Assembly: GCA_019187485.1 (NCBI GenBank) | Contig: JABAQR010000037.1 | Coordinates: forward strand, 1 to 64,000 | Direction of reading: 5' to 3' | Length of the DNA stretch: 64,000 nucleotides | DNA from: Lysobacterales bacterium | Lineage (GTDB): Bacteria > Pseudomonadota > Gammaproteobacteria > Xanthomonadales > SZUA-5 | Part shown: one piece after another, positions 52,453-61,515 of the stretch | Layout: each line of letters begins with the position of its first letter | Position numbering within the stretch: position 1 is the first letter of the stretch | Notes under the pieces: model-generated | The model's input: only the letters and a program-made list of their open reading frames with translations | The model's database searches: none | Told to the model about the DNA's origin: nothing | Position numbers and translations under genes: made by a program

Positions 52453-53964
52453 TCAGGGACGTGGGCCGGGTCCGGGCCGGACATCCCACCGTAGCTTCAG
52501 ATATTCGCGTGCGGCCGAGGAGCCAAGCGCGCCGGCCATGAACACGAGGCCCGCGAAGAGTGCGCATCCGACGAAAATAGTGCCGCGCCCATCCATCGCC
52601 GGCCACAGCCACCGCAGCCCGTACGCGCACAGCAGCATTGGCAGCGTCGGCGCGAGCACATCCCGCAACAGCCAGGCCATAGCCAGCCCCGGCAGCAGGC
52701 TGCGATGTACGATGGGTACCCATCCGGTCAGCAGCAGCGCATTCAGAATCAGCCAGGCCCAGGCCGCTCCCGGTGCCCCTGCGACCGCGGTGGCGTAGAC
52801 AGTGGCGGGCACCAGCAGTAGCAGGGAAAACCCGCTGCCCATCAGGTGCAGCCGCAGTCGGCCCTTCGCGTATTGCAGGTAATAGGCGAAGGCCGCGAGC
52901 GCGAGCAGCCAGTTCCCGAGCGCATACGGCCCGAGGATCGGCGCGGCCGCGCGCGCCAGCGCTTCATCGCCTGACCAGGCCCACAGCAACTCGCGACCGA
53001 AGAGTGCGATGGTGATCGCCAACGAACCAGCCGAAACCGTGGTCAGTTGTGTCGCCCGACGGTAGAGCAGCTGCAATTGCGTGGATTCCCGCGCAGCCTC
53101 CAGCCTCGCCATCCGCGGCAGCACCGTGCTGCCGAGCGGAGCCGCCACGCTGAGCACCGCGGATGCAGCCAGCACGGCGACCATGAAGTGCCCGTACTCG
53201 GCCAGCGACAGCAGCGACGACAGCAGCAGCTTGTCCGTGTTGGTCGACGCGATCCACACCAGCGATGCGAAAGCAATGCCGGCGGAAAAACGCAGGACCG
53301 GCAGCACGCTGGCGAAGGCAGCACGCAGCCCTCGCTGCGGTGGCAGCAGTCTGTAGGCGAAGGTCGCCAGGCAAAGCAGCTCGATGGCCGCAACCAGGCC
53401 CTGCCAGGCGAAGAACGTGGCCGGCGACACGCCGCCCAGCCACAGCACCGGGATCACCAGGACGAAGCGCAGCGTCGCGATCACCGCATTGAAGCCATTC
53501 AGCCACACCAGCCGTTCCGATCCGACGATCACGCCACGGTAGAGCGCGGCACACACCCGCAAGGCGGCGATCAAGGCCATGATTCGGATGGATCCGGCGA
53601 TCTGGTCAACGGCCAATGCCTGCGCCTGCAGCCAGTGGAAGGCGAGCGTCTCGGCCGCCAGCGCGAGAAGTACGCCCGCGAGCGTCGCGGTAAGCAGAAA
53701 CAGCCATTCCAGGGTGCGCAGCAACTGCCGGAAAGGCCGGGCCGCAAGCGCACCGGCCCGGAAGCGTGCGGATTCGCGTGCGACCGCCGGCGACATGCCG
53801 GCATCGATGAGGCTGAACCAGGCCTGCAACATCGTGTGGAAGCCGATCAGGCCATAAGCCTCGGCGCCCATCAGGTCGAGGTAGACGGGAATGAACAGGA
53901 CGCCGACCAGGGCGACGTAGGTCTGTCCGAGGTAGCTCGCCAGCAGATTGTGCCGTAGCGACAT
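52453..53964 (-). CDS. Wzx-type polysaccharide flippase (MATE/MOP superfamily)
   Basis: 503 residues, about 12-14 helices. The N-terminal ASYLGQTYVALVGVLFIPVYLDLMGAEAYGLIGF resembles O-antigen/EPS flippases, as do ESARFRAG and the repeated pattern of polar loops. It probably moves lipid-linked oligosaccharide across the inner membrane. It is divergent from the DegT-type aminotransferase and begins the glycan island. Substrate unknown; assignment by helix pattern and context, not a motif. Confidence 0.85.
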   Translation of the reverse strand: MSLRHNLLASYLGQTYVALVGVLFIPVYLDLMGAEAYGLIGFHTMLQAWFSLIDAGMSPAVARESARFRAGALAARPFRQLLRTLEWLFLLTATLAGVLLALAAETLAFHWLQAQALAVDQIAGSIRIMALIAALRVCAALYRGVIVGSERLVWLNGFNAVIATLRFVLVIPVLWLGGVSPATFFAWQGLVAAIELLCLATFAYRLLPPQRGLRAAFASVLPVLRFSAGIAFASLVWIASTNTDKLLLSSLLSLAEYGHFMVAVLAASAVLSVAAPLGSTVLPRMARLEAARESTQLQLLYRRATQLTTVSAGSLAITIALFGRELLWAWSGDEALARAAAPILGPYALGNWLLALAAFAYYLQYAKGRLRLHLMGSGFSLLLLVPATVYATAVAGAPGAAWAWLILNALLLTGWVPIVHRSLLPGLAMAWLLRDVLAPTLPMLLCAYGLRWLWPAMDGRGTIFVGCALFAGLVFMAGALGSSAAREYLKLRWDVRPGPGPRP

Positions 53965-54377
53965 AGGTGCGATCCGTACGCGGGCGAGGGTTCAGCCCGG
54001 CCGCGAGGTCGCGCAACCCGGGAGCATGCTCGAAGCCGGGAGAGGGCGCCGTTGATCGATCCGGCCGCACGCTTGCAGAGACTCCGCGAGCGCCCGGTAC
54101 GCGAGTCCGGGAAGGCACGCTGCCCGGAGACGAAGGATGCAAGACCGCAAGCGCAGCATCGCAAGCCGCATCGTCGATCTCCGGCGAGAAGTCAGGCCAC
54201 GGCAAGGCGGCGGTGCCGGGATTCTTGGCCAGAGGCGGGCGCAAGGCCAGCCCTGCCGGTGCTTGTCCGCAGCAGGCCATCCATGCACCGCGGTCCACTG
54301 AGGATCGCGGGGTAGTATCGATTCCGACACGGTGTGCCGAGAATCGGCGAAGGGCTCGGACGAACCATGGGAAGAGC
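53965..54377. other. Divergent intergenic region flippase/aminotransferase
   Basis: 413 bases between divergent starts. A TAGTAT at 54313-54318 could be a -10 for the aminotransferase, but no -35 is found at 16-18 bases. The open frame that runs through it in phase with the aminotransferase has no start context and no family likeness. Nothing else is recognisable. Confidence 0.5.
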
Positions 54378-55541
54378 ATGAAGAGCATCCGCACGGCATC
54401 CGACCTCGCCATCCACGGCGCACCGCCGGCATTCGCGGAAATCGTCCATGTGGGCCGCCCGAACATGGGCAGCCGGGCCCGCTTCGGGGAACTCGTCGCC
54501 CGCATTTTCGAGAATCGCTGGGTCACCAATCATGGACCGTACGTACTCGAACTGGAGGAACGGCTGGCCGAGCGGATGGGCGTACGTCACTGCGTGTGCA
54601 TCTGCAACGGTACGCTCGCACTCGAGATCGCGATCCGCGCGGTCGGTCTCAGCGGGGAGGTGATCGTCCCCTCCTACACCTTCATCGCCACCGCCCACGC
54701 GCTCAGCTGGCAGGGCATCACCCCGGTGTTCGCCGACATCGATCCGGTCACCCACAATCTCGATCCGGCGGCCGTGCGCAGAATGATCACACCCCGCACC
54801 AGCGGCATCATCGGCGTGCATCTGTGGGGGCGGCCGGCGCCGCACGCGGAACTCGCGGAGATCGCCCGCGAGCATCGCCTGCAACTGATCTACGACGCCG
54901 CGCACGCCTTCGGCGGCAGTCTCGACGGTATTCGGATCGGCGGGCTCGGGCGTTGCGAAGTCTTCAGTTTCCACGCCACCAAGGTCTACAACACCTTCGA
55001 GGGCGGCGCAGTCGCCACCAACGACGACGAACTGGCGCAGACCGTGCGGCTGATGCGCAACTTCGGTTTTTCGGGCTATGACAACGTGATTTACCCCGGC
55101 ACCAACGGCAAGATGACCGAGATCTGCGCGGCCATGGGCCTGGTCAACCTGGAATGCCTGCCGCAGTTCGTCGCGGCGAACCGCGCGAACCACCAGCGCT
55201 ACCAGCGGGCCTTCGACGGAATCGCGCAACTGGCGCTGCTGGACTACGACCCGGCGCACTCGCCGAACTACCAATACATCGTGATCGAGCTGCTGCCCGG
55301 CTACGCCACGCCTCGCGACCAGGTGGTGGCCGCGCTGAACGCCGAGAACATCCTCGCGCGCAAGTATTTCTGGCCAGGCTGCCACCGGATGCAGCCCTAC
55401 CGCGGCTTGTACCCGCACGCCGGCCTGATGCTCCCGCACACGCAGGCACTCGCCGATCGCGTGATCGTGCTGCCGAATGGGCCCGAACTGCCCGAAGCCT
55501 GCATCGGGACGATCGCCGACATCGTCCGCCTGCTGGCCTGA
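54378..55541 (+). CDS. DegT/DnrJ/EryC1-family sugar aminotransferase
   Basis: 387 residues. PLP-dependent transamination of a nucleotide keto-sugar. Motifs: the N-terminal MGSRARFGELV...NRWVTNHGPYVLELEERL, CNGTLALEIAIRA, VIVPSYTFIATAHAL, the PLP-ring segment YDAAHAFGG with D173, and K202 in FHATKVYNTFEGGAV as Schiff-base lysine. GAAGAGC lies just before the ATG at 54378. It heads the rightward glycan genes and would make an amino sugar such as 4-amino-4,6-dideoxyhexose for the surface polymer; the exact sugar is not predictable. Confidence 0.92.
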   Translation: MKSIRTASDLAIHGAPPAFAEIVHVGRPNMGSRARFGELVARIFENRWVTNHGPYVLELEERLAERMGVRHCVCICNGTLALEIAIRAVGLSGEVIVPSYTFIATAHALSWQGITPVFADIDPVTHNLDPAAVRRMITPRTSGIIGVHLWGRPAPHAELAEIAREHRLQLIYDAAHAFGGSLDGIRIGGLGRCEVFSFHATKVYNTFEGGAVATNDDELAQTVRLMRNFGFSGYDNVIYPGTNGKMTEICAAMGLVNLECLPQFVAANRANHQRYQRAFDGIAQLALLDYDPAHSPNYQYIVIELLPGYATPRDQVVAALNAENILARKYFWPGCHRMQPYRGLYPHAGLMLPHTQALADRVIVLPNGPELPEACIGTIADIVRLLA

Positions 55542-55551
55542 GCGCTGCCAG

Positions 55552-56553
55552 GTGCAGCCCACCGATCCTATCGAAACCAGCGATCCGGCACGGCTGCCGC
55601 GCGCACCGGTGCTGAGCGTGTTGCTGCTCGCATACAACCACGAGGACTACCTGGCGGCGGCGATCGACAGCGTGCTCCAGCAAGTGCCCGGGATGTCCTT
55701 GGAACTGCTGATCGGCGAGGACGGCTCGCGCGACCGCAGCCTGGAGATTGCGCAGCGCTATCAGCGCGCGCATCCGCAGCGCATCCGCCTGATCGCGTCC
55801 ACGCACAACGTCGGTGCATTTCGTAACCACCGGCGTTTGGTCCGCGCGGCGCGCGGGCGCTGGATCGCACATCTGGATGGCGACGATTACTGGTTGCCGG
55901 GCAAACTCGAACGGCAGATGCGGCACTTGCACCAGCACCCGGACTGCGTCGCGGTGTACGCGAACGCGCGGGTCATCGACCGGACGGGACGGGAGATCGG
56001 GCTGTTCAACGATCTCGGAACCCGCGATCTGGATCTCGCCACCCTGCTGCGCCACGGCAACTGCCTCAACACCAGCTCGATGGTGGTCCGGCGCGAGGTG
56101 TTGGAAGAACTGGTGGCGGATGGCTCGTCCTTCATCGATTACCGCATCCATCTGCACGCGGCGACCCATGGTCCGCTGCATCAGATCGGAGAGCCGCTCT
56201 GCGTCTACCGTCACCAGTCGGCGACCTCGATGGTGCACACCGCCAACGATCACGTGCGGGAGTTGTACTTCGACGCGATCACGGCGATCCCGGCGGATCG
56301 CGTCGACCCGGCGGATCTCGCACGGGGACTGGCGGATTTCCTGCGCAGGGTGGTGTTGCGGGCGCTGCGGCTGCGTCGCCCCGGCTTGCTCAGGCAGTGG
56401 TGGCCACGCGTGCGCGCGCACGCGCCGGTGGACGCGACCGAACTGCTGGGGCTGACGGCGGTCGCCTGCCTGCGCGCGGGGTGTGGAATGCTCACCGAGC
56501 ACGCGCGGCGCCTGCTCGACCATCGGGCGCCACGCATTCTCTATCGTCGTTGA
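55552..56553 (+). CDS. Family-2 glycosyltransferase
   Basis: 333 residues. GT-A fold: LSVLLLAYNHEDYLAAAIDSVLQQ, GEDGSRDRSLEIAQRY (UDP-binding Asp), AHLDGDDYWLPGKL (the DxD-type metal site), and NTSSMVVRREVLEEL. The C-terminus has basic helices (LRRVVLRALRLRRPGLLRQ). The start is uncertain: GTG 55552, ten bases after the aminotransferase stop, is preferred; no strong ribosome site is seen. It shares the transcript with the aminotransferase and the methyltransferase. Confidence 0.85.
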   Translation: MQPTDPIETSDPARLPRAPVLSVLLLAYNHEDYLAAAIDSVLQQVPGMSLELLIGEDGSRDRSLEIAQRYQRAHPQRIRLIASTHNVGAFRNHRRLVRAARGRWIAHLDGDDYWLPGKLERQMRHLHQHPDCVAVYANARVIDRTGREIGLFNDLGTRDLDLATLLRHGNCLNTSSMVVRREVLEELVADGSSFIDYRIHLHAATHGPLHQIGEPLCVYRHQSATSMVHTANDHVRELYFDAITAIPADRVDPADLARGLADFLRRVVLRALRLRRPGLLRQWWPRVRAHAPVDATELLGLTAVACLRAGCGMLTEHARRLLDHRAPRILYRR

Positions 56554-56581
56554 ACCTCCCGCCTGCACCCGAGGACCGCCG

Positions 56582-57349
56582 ATGTCGTCGCTGAAGATCA
56601 TCCGCTACGGACTGGCCGGCTGGATTCCCGGCGGTCGGCTGCGCTGCGTGATCTGCGGGCACGCGGTGCATCGCTTCATGCCCTATCGAAACGGGCGGGC
56701 AAGCATTTCCCCCTTGCTGGACACGCTGGACGTCATCGGCAGCGACGTCGAGAACTTCGAGTGCCCGCGTTGCGGATGCCACGACCGTGAGCGCCATCTG
56801 CTGCTGTACCTGCGGGCGAGCGGCATCCTGACCCAGTTGCGGGGCGCACACGTGCTGCATTTCGCCCCGGAGAAACACCTGTCGCGCGTGATCCTTGCGG
56901 CCGCTCCGTCCAGCCACCTGTGTGTGGACCTGCATCCCTCGCGGCCCGGCATCGAGCGCATGGATCTCATGGCGACCGGGCTGCCGACGGCGTCGGTGGA
57001 TCTGCTGCTCGCCAACCACGTGCTCGAGCATGTGGACGACGACCTGCGCGCGCTGGATGAAATCGCCCGCCTGCTCAGCCCCGGCGGTCGCGCGATCCTG
57101 CAGACGCCCTACAGCCGGACGCTCGCACACACCTGGAGCGACCCCGGAATCGCAAGCCCGGCGCAGCGCCTGCAAGCCTATGGCCAGGAAGATCATGTAC
57201 GCCTGTACGGGCGCGACATCTTCGAGCGCTTCGCCTCACGCGGTCTGACGGCCCAGATCGGCACCCACGCCGAACTCCTGCCGGACCACGATCCGCGCCG
57301 CAATGGCGTCAATCCGCGCGAACCCTTCTTCCTGTACCGGCGCGGCTGA
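56582..57349 (+). CDS. SAM-dependent methyltransferase with N-terminal zinc-finger-like cysteines
   Basis: 255 residues. CVICGHAVHRF and FECPRCGCHDRERHLLLYL give two CxxC pairs that could bind zinc. The class-I methyltransferase core follows: HFAPEKHLSRVI, CVDLHPSRPGIERMDLMATGLP, LLLANHVLEHVDDDLRAL (motif 4, as in type-11 enzymes) and LLSPGGRAILQTPY. GAGGACC precedes the ATG. It is in the glycan operon, so O- or N-methylation of a sugar is likely. It ends base-to-base against the convergent glycosyltransferase. Confidence 0.85.
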   Translation: MSSLKIIRYGLAGWIPGGRLRCVICGHAVHRFMPYRNGRASISPLLDTLDVIGSDVENFECPRCGCHDRERHLLLYLRASGILTQLRGAHVLHFAPEKHLSRVILAAAPSSHLCVDLHPSRPGIERMDLMATGLPTASVDLLLANHVLEHVDDDLRALDEIARLLSPGGRAILQTPYSRTLAHTWSDPGIASPAQRLQAYGQEDHVRLYGRDIFERFASRGLTAQIGTHAELLPDHDPRRNGVNPREPFFLYRRG

Positions 57350-58360
57350 TCAACGCAGGCGCGGCCAACCGTGCCGGCGCAGCATCTGCAGTTTGCGCGA
57401 GTGGCGCACGAAAGGCGCGAAATACCGGCGCAGCGAAACCGCACGCATCGCCTGGGTCGTCCGCCGGCGAGCGCGGATCTCGCCCAGACGACCGAGCACA
57501 TGCCACAACGCCGGCCCGTAGATCCGCCGCCACGCCTGCGTCGAGCGGCCGGCCACGCATACGAGCAGGCCCTCGACCGCGAGCAGCAGCACTTGCGCCA
57601 CGAACAACAGCCAGGCGACTCCGGTCGGCGTGCACTCCAGCGCGGCCGCCATGCGGTTGCGTTCGCTCAGGTAGCGTCGCCGGTAGCGACTGACCAGGCG
57701 CCCCTCGCACAGACGGCTGCCGCCGAAACTGGCGCCTTGACGATGCCGGTAGCTACCGCCGCCCACGCAACGGACGGGGACGCCGCGCAGGCGCGCGCGA
57801 CAGCAGTAATGGAGATCCTCGGCCAGCGATTCCATCCACGCCGGCAGCCCGCCAAGCCGCTGCCAGAGCGCGCGCGGTGTGAACAGGCAGGCCCCGGCCA
57901 CGTAGGCCACGTCGACGCGCGCGGGATCGAGGTTCGGCACCGGCGTGTGCAGGGGATCGAGCAGGCAGCCGCGGTCGACCAGCTCGCCGGATTCCCAGTC
58001 GTATTGGGGCAATGTCAGCACGCAGTCGCCGAGTGCGCGCGCGGCCGACAGCAGCGTCGCGATCGCGCCCGGTCCAAGTGCCGCATCGTTGTTCAGCAGC
58101 AGCACGTACTCGCCGCGCGCGCGCTCGACCATGCGGTTGTTGGCGATGCAGAAGCCGACGTTCCCGGTGCTGGCGATCCTCTGCACCCGCGGATAGCGGC
58201 TGCGCAGCAGTTCCAGCGAACGGTCGGTGGAGGCATCGTCGTGGACCAGCACTTCCAGCTCGAAGTCCCCCTGCTGCGAGCACACCGAATCGAGGCAGTC
58301 TTGCAGCAGGCGCTCGCCGTTGTAGTTGGCGATGCAGATGGAGACGACCGGATGCGTCAT
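57350..58360 (-). CDS. Family-2 glycosyltransferase (rhamnosyltransferase-like)
   Basis: 336 residues. VSICIANYNGERLLQDCLDSV, HDDASTDRSLELLRSRYP, GNVGFCIANNRMVERARGEYVLLLNNDA (the N-N-D nucleotide/metal site of the WsaF/rhamnosyl branch), and GACLFTPRALWQRLGG. A C-terminal hydrophobic helix (WLLFVAQVLLLAVEGLLVCV) could anchor it. ATG 58360 fits the domain start. It is co-directional with the next gene (58445), 84 bases apart. Confidence 0.88.
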   Translation of the reverse strand: MTHPVVSICIANYNGERLLQDCLDSVCSQQGDFELEVLVHDDASTDRSLELLRSRYPRVQRIASTGNVGFCIANNRMVERARGEYVLLLNNDAALGPGAIATLLSAARALGDCVLTLPQYDWESGELVDRGCLLDPLHTPVPNLDPARVDVAYVAGACLFTPRALWQRLGGLPAWMESLAEDLHYCCRARLRGVPVRCVGGGSYRHRQGASFGGSRLCEGRLVSRYRRRYLSERNRMAAALECTPTGVAWLLFVAQVLLLAVEGLLVCVAGRSTQAWRRIYGPALWHVLGRLGEIRARRRTTQAMRAVSLRRYFAPFVRHSRKLQMLRRHGWPRLR

Positions 58361-58444
58361 GCAGCGGCTTTGCGCTGCCGGTCGCGGCTGCGAGTCAGGC
58401 TCCTGCCGGGCGACAGGCGCCGGCCGGCGCGCGTTCCTGCGATG

Positions 58445-59305
58445 TCAGTCGCGGGAGCGGGCATAGGTCATCGCGGTGATCTGCTCGGCCACCAGACCGA
58501 TCATGAAAACCAGCACCGAAACCGTCAGCATCACCGTTCCCATGTTCGTGAAACGGCCGGTCGTGGAGTAGGTGTACGCATAGTAGCCCAGGCCGCCGAG
58601 CAGGAAACCCAGCGCCGTCGGCGCGAACAGCTTGAGCGGCGAATACAGGGTGGCGATCTTGAAGATGATCAGCAGGAATCGCAGGCCATCGCGCAGCGGA
58701 CGGATGTGGCTGCGTCCGATCCTCGGCGCCACCGGCACCGGCACGTAGGCGACCGCGTAGGCGCTGCGCAGGAAGGCCATCGTGATGGTTGTGGGATAGC
58801 TGAATCCGTTGGGCAGCAGGTGCAGGAACTCGCGGAACTGTGGCGCGCGCACCGCGCGGAAGCCCGAAGTGAGATCCTGGATCCGGAACGCCGTCATCCA
58901 GCTGGCGATGCGGTTGTAGAGGCCGTTGGCGAGGCTGCGTCCCGCGCTCGCCTGCCCGGCGCGGTCGCGTGCGCCGACCGCCATGTCATAGCCCTCGTCG
59001 AGCTTGCACAGCAAGCGCGGGATCAGGGCCGGATCGTGCTGTCCATCGGCATCCATCAGCACCAGGATCTGACCGCTGGCGGCACGCGCGCCGCGCTTGA
59101 TGGCGGCGCCGTTGCCCATCGAATAGGGCACGCGCACGACCTGCGCGCCGGCATCGCGGGCCACCGCAGCGGTGTCGTCCCGCGAGCCGTCGTCGACCAC
59201 GATCAGCTCGGCCTCCGGCAGGAGTGCGCGCACGCGCGGCAGCAGCCCGCGCAGAGCGAGCGCTTCGTTCTTGGCCGGCATCACGATCGAAATCGAAGGC
59301 GTCAT
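58445..59305 (-). CDS. DPM1-like family-2 glycosyltransferase with two C-terminal helices
   Basis: 286 residues. [71 protein letters not shown] (DxD), and DLTSGFRA are typical of polyprenyl-phosphate sugar transferases. Two C-terminal helices (LFAPTALGFLLGGLGYYAY, MLTVSVLVFMIGLVAEQ) fit a membrane polyprenyl-P-sugar synthase. The ATG at 59305 is the domain start; the upstream open frame is not conserved. Probably supplies a lipid-linked sugar to the GT-C proteins beside it. Confidence 0.88.
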   Translation of the reverse strand: MTPSISIVMPAKNEALALRGLLPRVRALLPEAELIVVDDGSRDDTAAVARDAGAQVVRVPYSMGNGAAIKRGARAASGQILVLMDADGQHDPALIPRLLCKLDEGYDMAVGARDRAGQASAGRSLANGLYNRIASWMTAFRIQDLTSGFRAVRAPQFREFLHLLPNGFSYPTTITMAFLRSAYAVAYVPVPVAPRIGRSHIRPLRDGLRFLLIIFKIATLYSPLKLFAPTALGFLLGGLGYYAYTYSTTGRFTNMGTVMLTVSVLVFMIGLVAEQITAMTYARSRD

Positions 59306-59571
59306 GGGCGGGAAGGAAGCGCGCGGATCCGGACGGATCCACCCTCGGCCGGGCAGTCCGCAGCACGGGTCCGGGCCCGGCTCCGCCGGACCGATGCCCT
59401 GTTCGCTCGATGTCCCAGCCTGTCGGGCATGGCCGGCGTTCCGCATTTCCTGGGTCGGGATTGCACGGCGAAAGTTCGCTCCCTCGGGCGAATTGCCCTC
59501 TGTCCCATCTTCGAGTATCAGTCTGGCACCGCGAACGTCCGGGCTGGACGGCCCATCGCGAAGGAAATGCC

Positions 59572-61467
59572 ATGACTCATGCCGCGACCCTGCGTCGGGC
59601 ACGCCTCGCGATCCTCGGCACCACCGTACTCTACGCCGCGGCGCACCTCGCGTGGTATGGCGGCACCCCGTTGGGCGGCTTTCCGGTGCTTGACGGACGC
59701 GAGATGCTGGAGCTGGCGCGCGCCATCGCGAGCGGGGAGCTTGCGCGGGAGCCCTTCTACCGTGCGCCGCTGTACCCGGCGCTGCTGGCGATCTTCATCC
59801 GGCTCGGCGTGCCCGACGGCCTCCTGCCGGACGCCGCGCGACTCCTGAACCTCGTCGCGCATCTTAGTTCCTGCCTGCTGGTGTTCGAACTCGCGCGCAG
59901 GACCTGGGCCGACCTGCGCGCGGGACTGCTGGCCGGCCTGCTGTACGCCTGCTACCCCGTCGCCCTGCACTTCGCCGGCGACCCGTTGGACATCACGCTG
60001 GCCACGGCGCTGGCCTTGGCGGCGACCCTGTGCGCCTGGAACAGTGCATGCAGCCTGTCTGCGGCCCAGGCCTGGGCCGCGGCATCGCTGTACGCGCTGG
60101 CCGCGCTGGCGCGCCCGAACTTCCTGATGTGCATCCCCGCCCTGCTGCTGTGGCTCGCCTGGATCGGATCGCACGAACGGGGTGCGTGGCGGCTGCTGCC
60201 GGCAGCCGCGACCGGGGCCATGTGCGTGCTTCTGGTCATGGGCGGTGTCAACCGGGCGGTCGGCGGCGAGTTCAGATGGTTGCCCTGGCAGGGCAGCCAC
60301 GGCCTGTGGGATGCCAATGGTCCGGGCGCCAACGGACTGTTCTATTCGCACAGTGTGGCAATCCCAGATCTGGCCCCGGGAAGCAATCCGGCCCGCGCCG
60401 AGGCCGAAATCCTGTACTGCCGCGACCGCCCCTGCTCCGGTCCGATCGACATCGACGAATTCTCGGCTTACTGGAGCGGACGCATGCGCGAACACGCCAT
60501 GACGCATCCACGGGAAGTGCTCGGCATCCTCGCCGGCAAGGTCTGGTATCTCGTCAACAACTACGAGCAGTACAACAACAAGACCTACTGGTTCCACAAG
60601 GCGCGCGCACCCTGGCTGCGCTGGAATCCGTTGTGCTGGGCCCTGCTGCTGGCGCTGGCGGCCGGCGCTTTGTGGCTGCCGATGCAGGCGCGCGCGCGCG
60701 CGCTGCTGCTGCTGGTGATCGGCGCTTACGCCACGAGCCTGCTGTTGTATTTCGTCAGCGCGCGCTTCCGCCTGCCGCTGGCACCGCTGCTGTGCGTGCT
60801 TTCGGGAGGCTGGATGCCGCTTCTGGCGCGCTGGCGGAATGCCCCGTCGATGGCTGTCCGGCGCCTGTCGGGGGCGCTGGCCACCGCCGCCGCCGTGGCC
60901 CTGGTCGCCGGCATTCCGGCGCCCACGCATCTGCGGGAGGGCACGGTCGTGGAGGATTGGGTGCTGCTCGCCAGCGCTTCGCTCCACGCGGGCGACTGGC
61001 GCGCCGCGGAGGACTGGGCGCGCAAGGTGATCGCCCGCACCCCTCGGCGCACCGCCGCGGAAGCGCTGATCTGCGCCGCACGCCTGCACGCGTGGGAGGA
61101 TGCGCCGACCGCGGATCGGCCGCCCCGTGTCTGGCTGGAGGAATCGCTCTCCTGGTGCGCAGCCTCGGCCCGGGGCTCCCACCGCGCCGCCTACAACTCG
61201 GCCTTCTTCCTGGCGGGCCTGTGCCGGCACGCCGAGGCCCACCGGGTGTGGCTCGGCCTGCGCGACTCCAGACTGATCGGCGAACTCGCGCGCAATGCGC
61301 TCGCCGCGACCGTGGGCACGCCCCTGGATGCCGGCGACAAGGTCGACGGACTGCTGCGCATCCGGCAATCGGAAGGCGAGATCCAAAAACCGGGTCTGCT
61401 GTCGCTCTGGCGCGCGGTCCAGGGCAACGACTGCGCGAACGTCGTCCCCGGATCCCGATCGGGATGA
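59572..61467 (+). CDS. GT-C-type membrane glycosyltransferase-like protein
   Basis: 631 residues: about 10 membrane helices in the first 430 residues, then a soluble helical C-terminus (DWVLLASASLHAGDWRAAEDWARKV, TPR-like). The first extracytoplasmic loop LDGREMLELARAIASGELAREPFYRAPLYP contains the acidic residue typical of GT39/GT83 (PMT/ArnT-like) enzymes using lipid-phosphate sugars. ATG 59572 has AAGGAA upstream. It is divergent from the DPM1-like gene, a likely donor-supplying partner. Acceptor unknown. Confidence 0.82.
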   Translation: MTHAATLRRARLAILGTTVLYAAAHLAWYGGTPLGGFPVLDGREMLELARAIASGELAREPFYRAPLYPALLAIFIRLGVPDGLLPDAARLLNLVAHLSSCLLVFELARRTWADLRAGLLAGLLYACYPVALHFAGDPLDITLATALALAATLCAWNSACSLSAAQAWAAASLYALAALARPNFLMCIPALLLWLAWIGSHERGAWRLLPAAATGAMCVLLVMGGVNRAVGGEFRWLPWQGSHGLWDANGPGANGLFYSHSVAIPDLAPGSNPARAEAEILYCRDRPCSGPIDIDEFSAYWSGRMREHAMTHPREVLGILAGKVWYLVNNYEQYNNKTYWFHKARAPWLRWNPLCWALLLALAAGALWLPMQARARALLLLVIGAYATSLLLYFVSARFRLPLAPLLCVLSGGWMPLLARWRNAPSMAVRRLSGALATAAAVALVAGIPAPTHLREGTVVEDWVLLASASLHAGDWRAAEDWARKVIARTPRRTAAEALICAARLHAWEDAPTADRPPRVWLEESLSWCAASARGSHRAAYNSAFFLAGLCRHAEAHRVWLGLRDSRLIGELARNALAATVGTPLDAGDKVDGLLRIRQSEGEIQKPGLLSLWRAVQGNDCANVVPGSRSG

Positions 61468-61515
61468 ACCGATCCGACTGCCGCCGCCGGATCCCGGACT
61501 CCGGATGGCGCGACT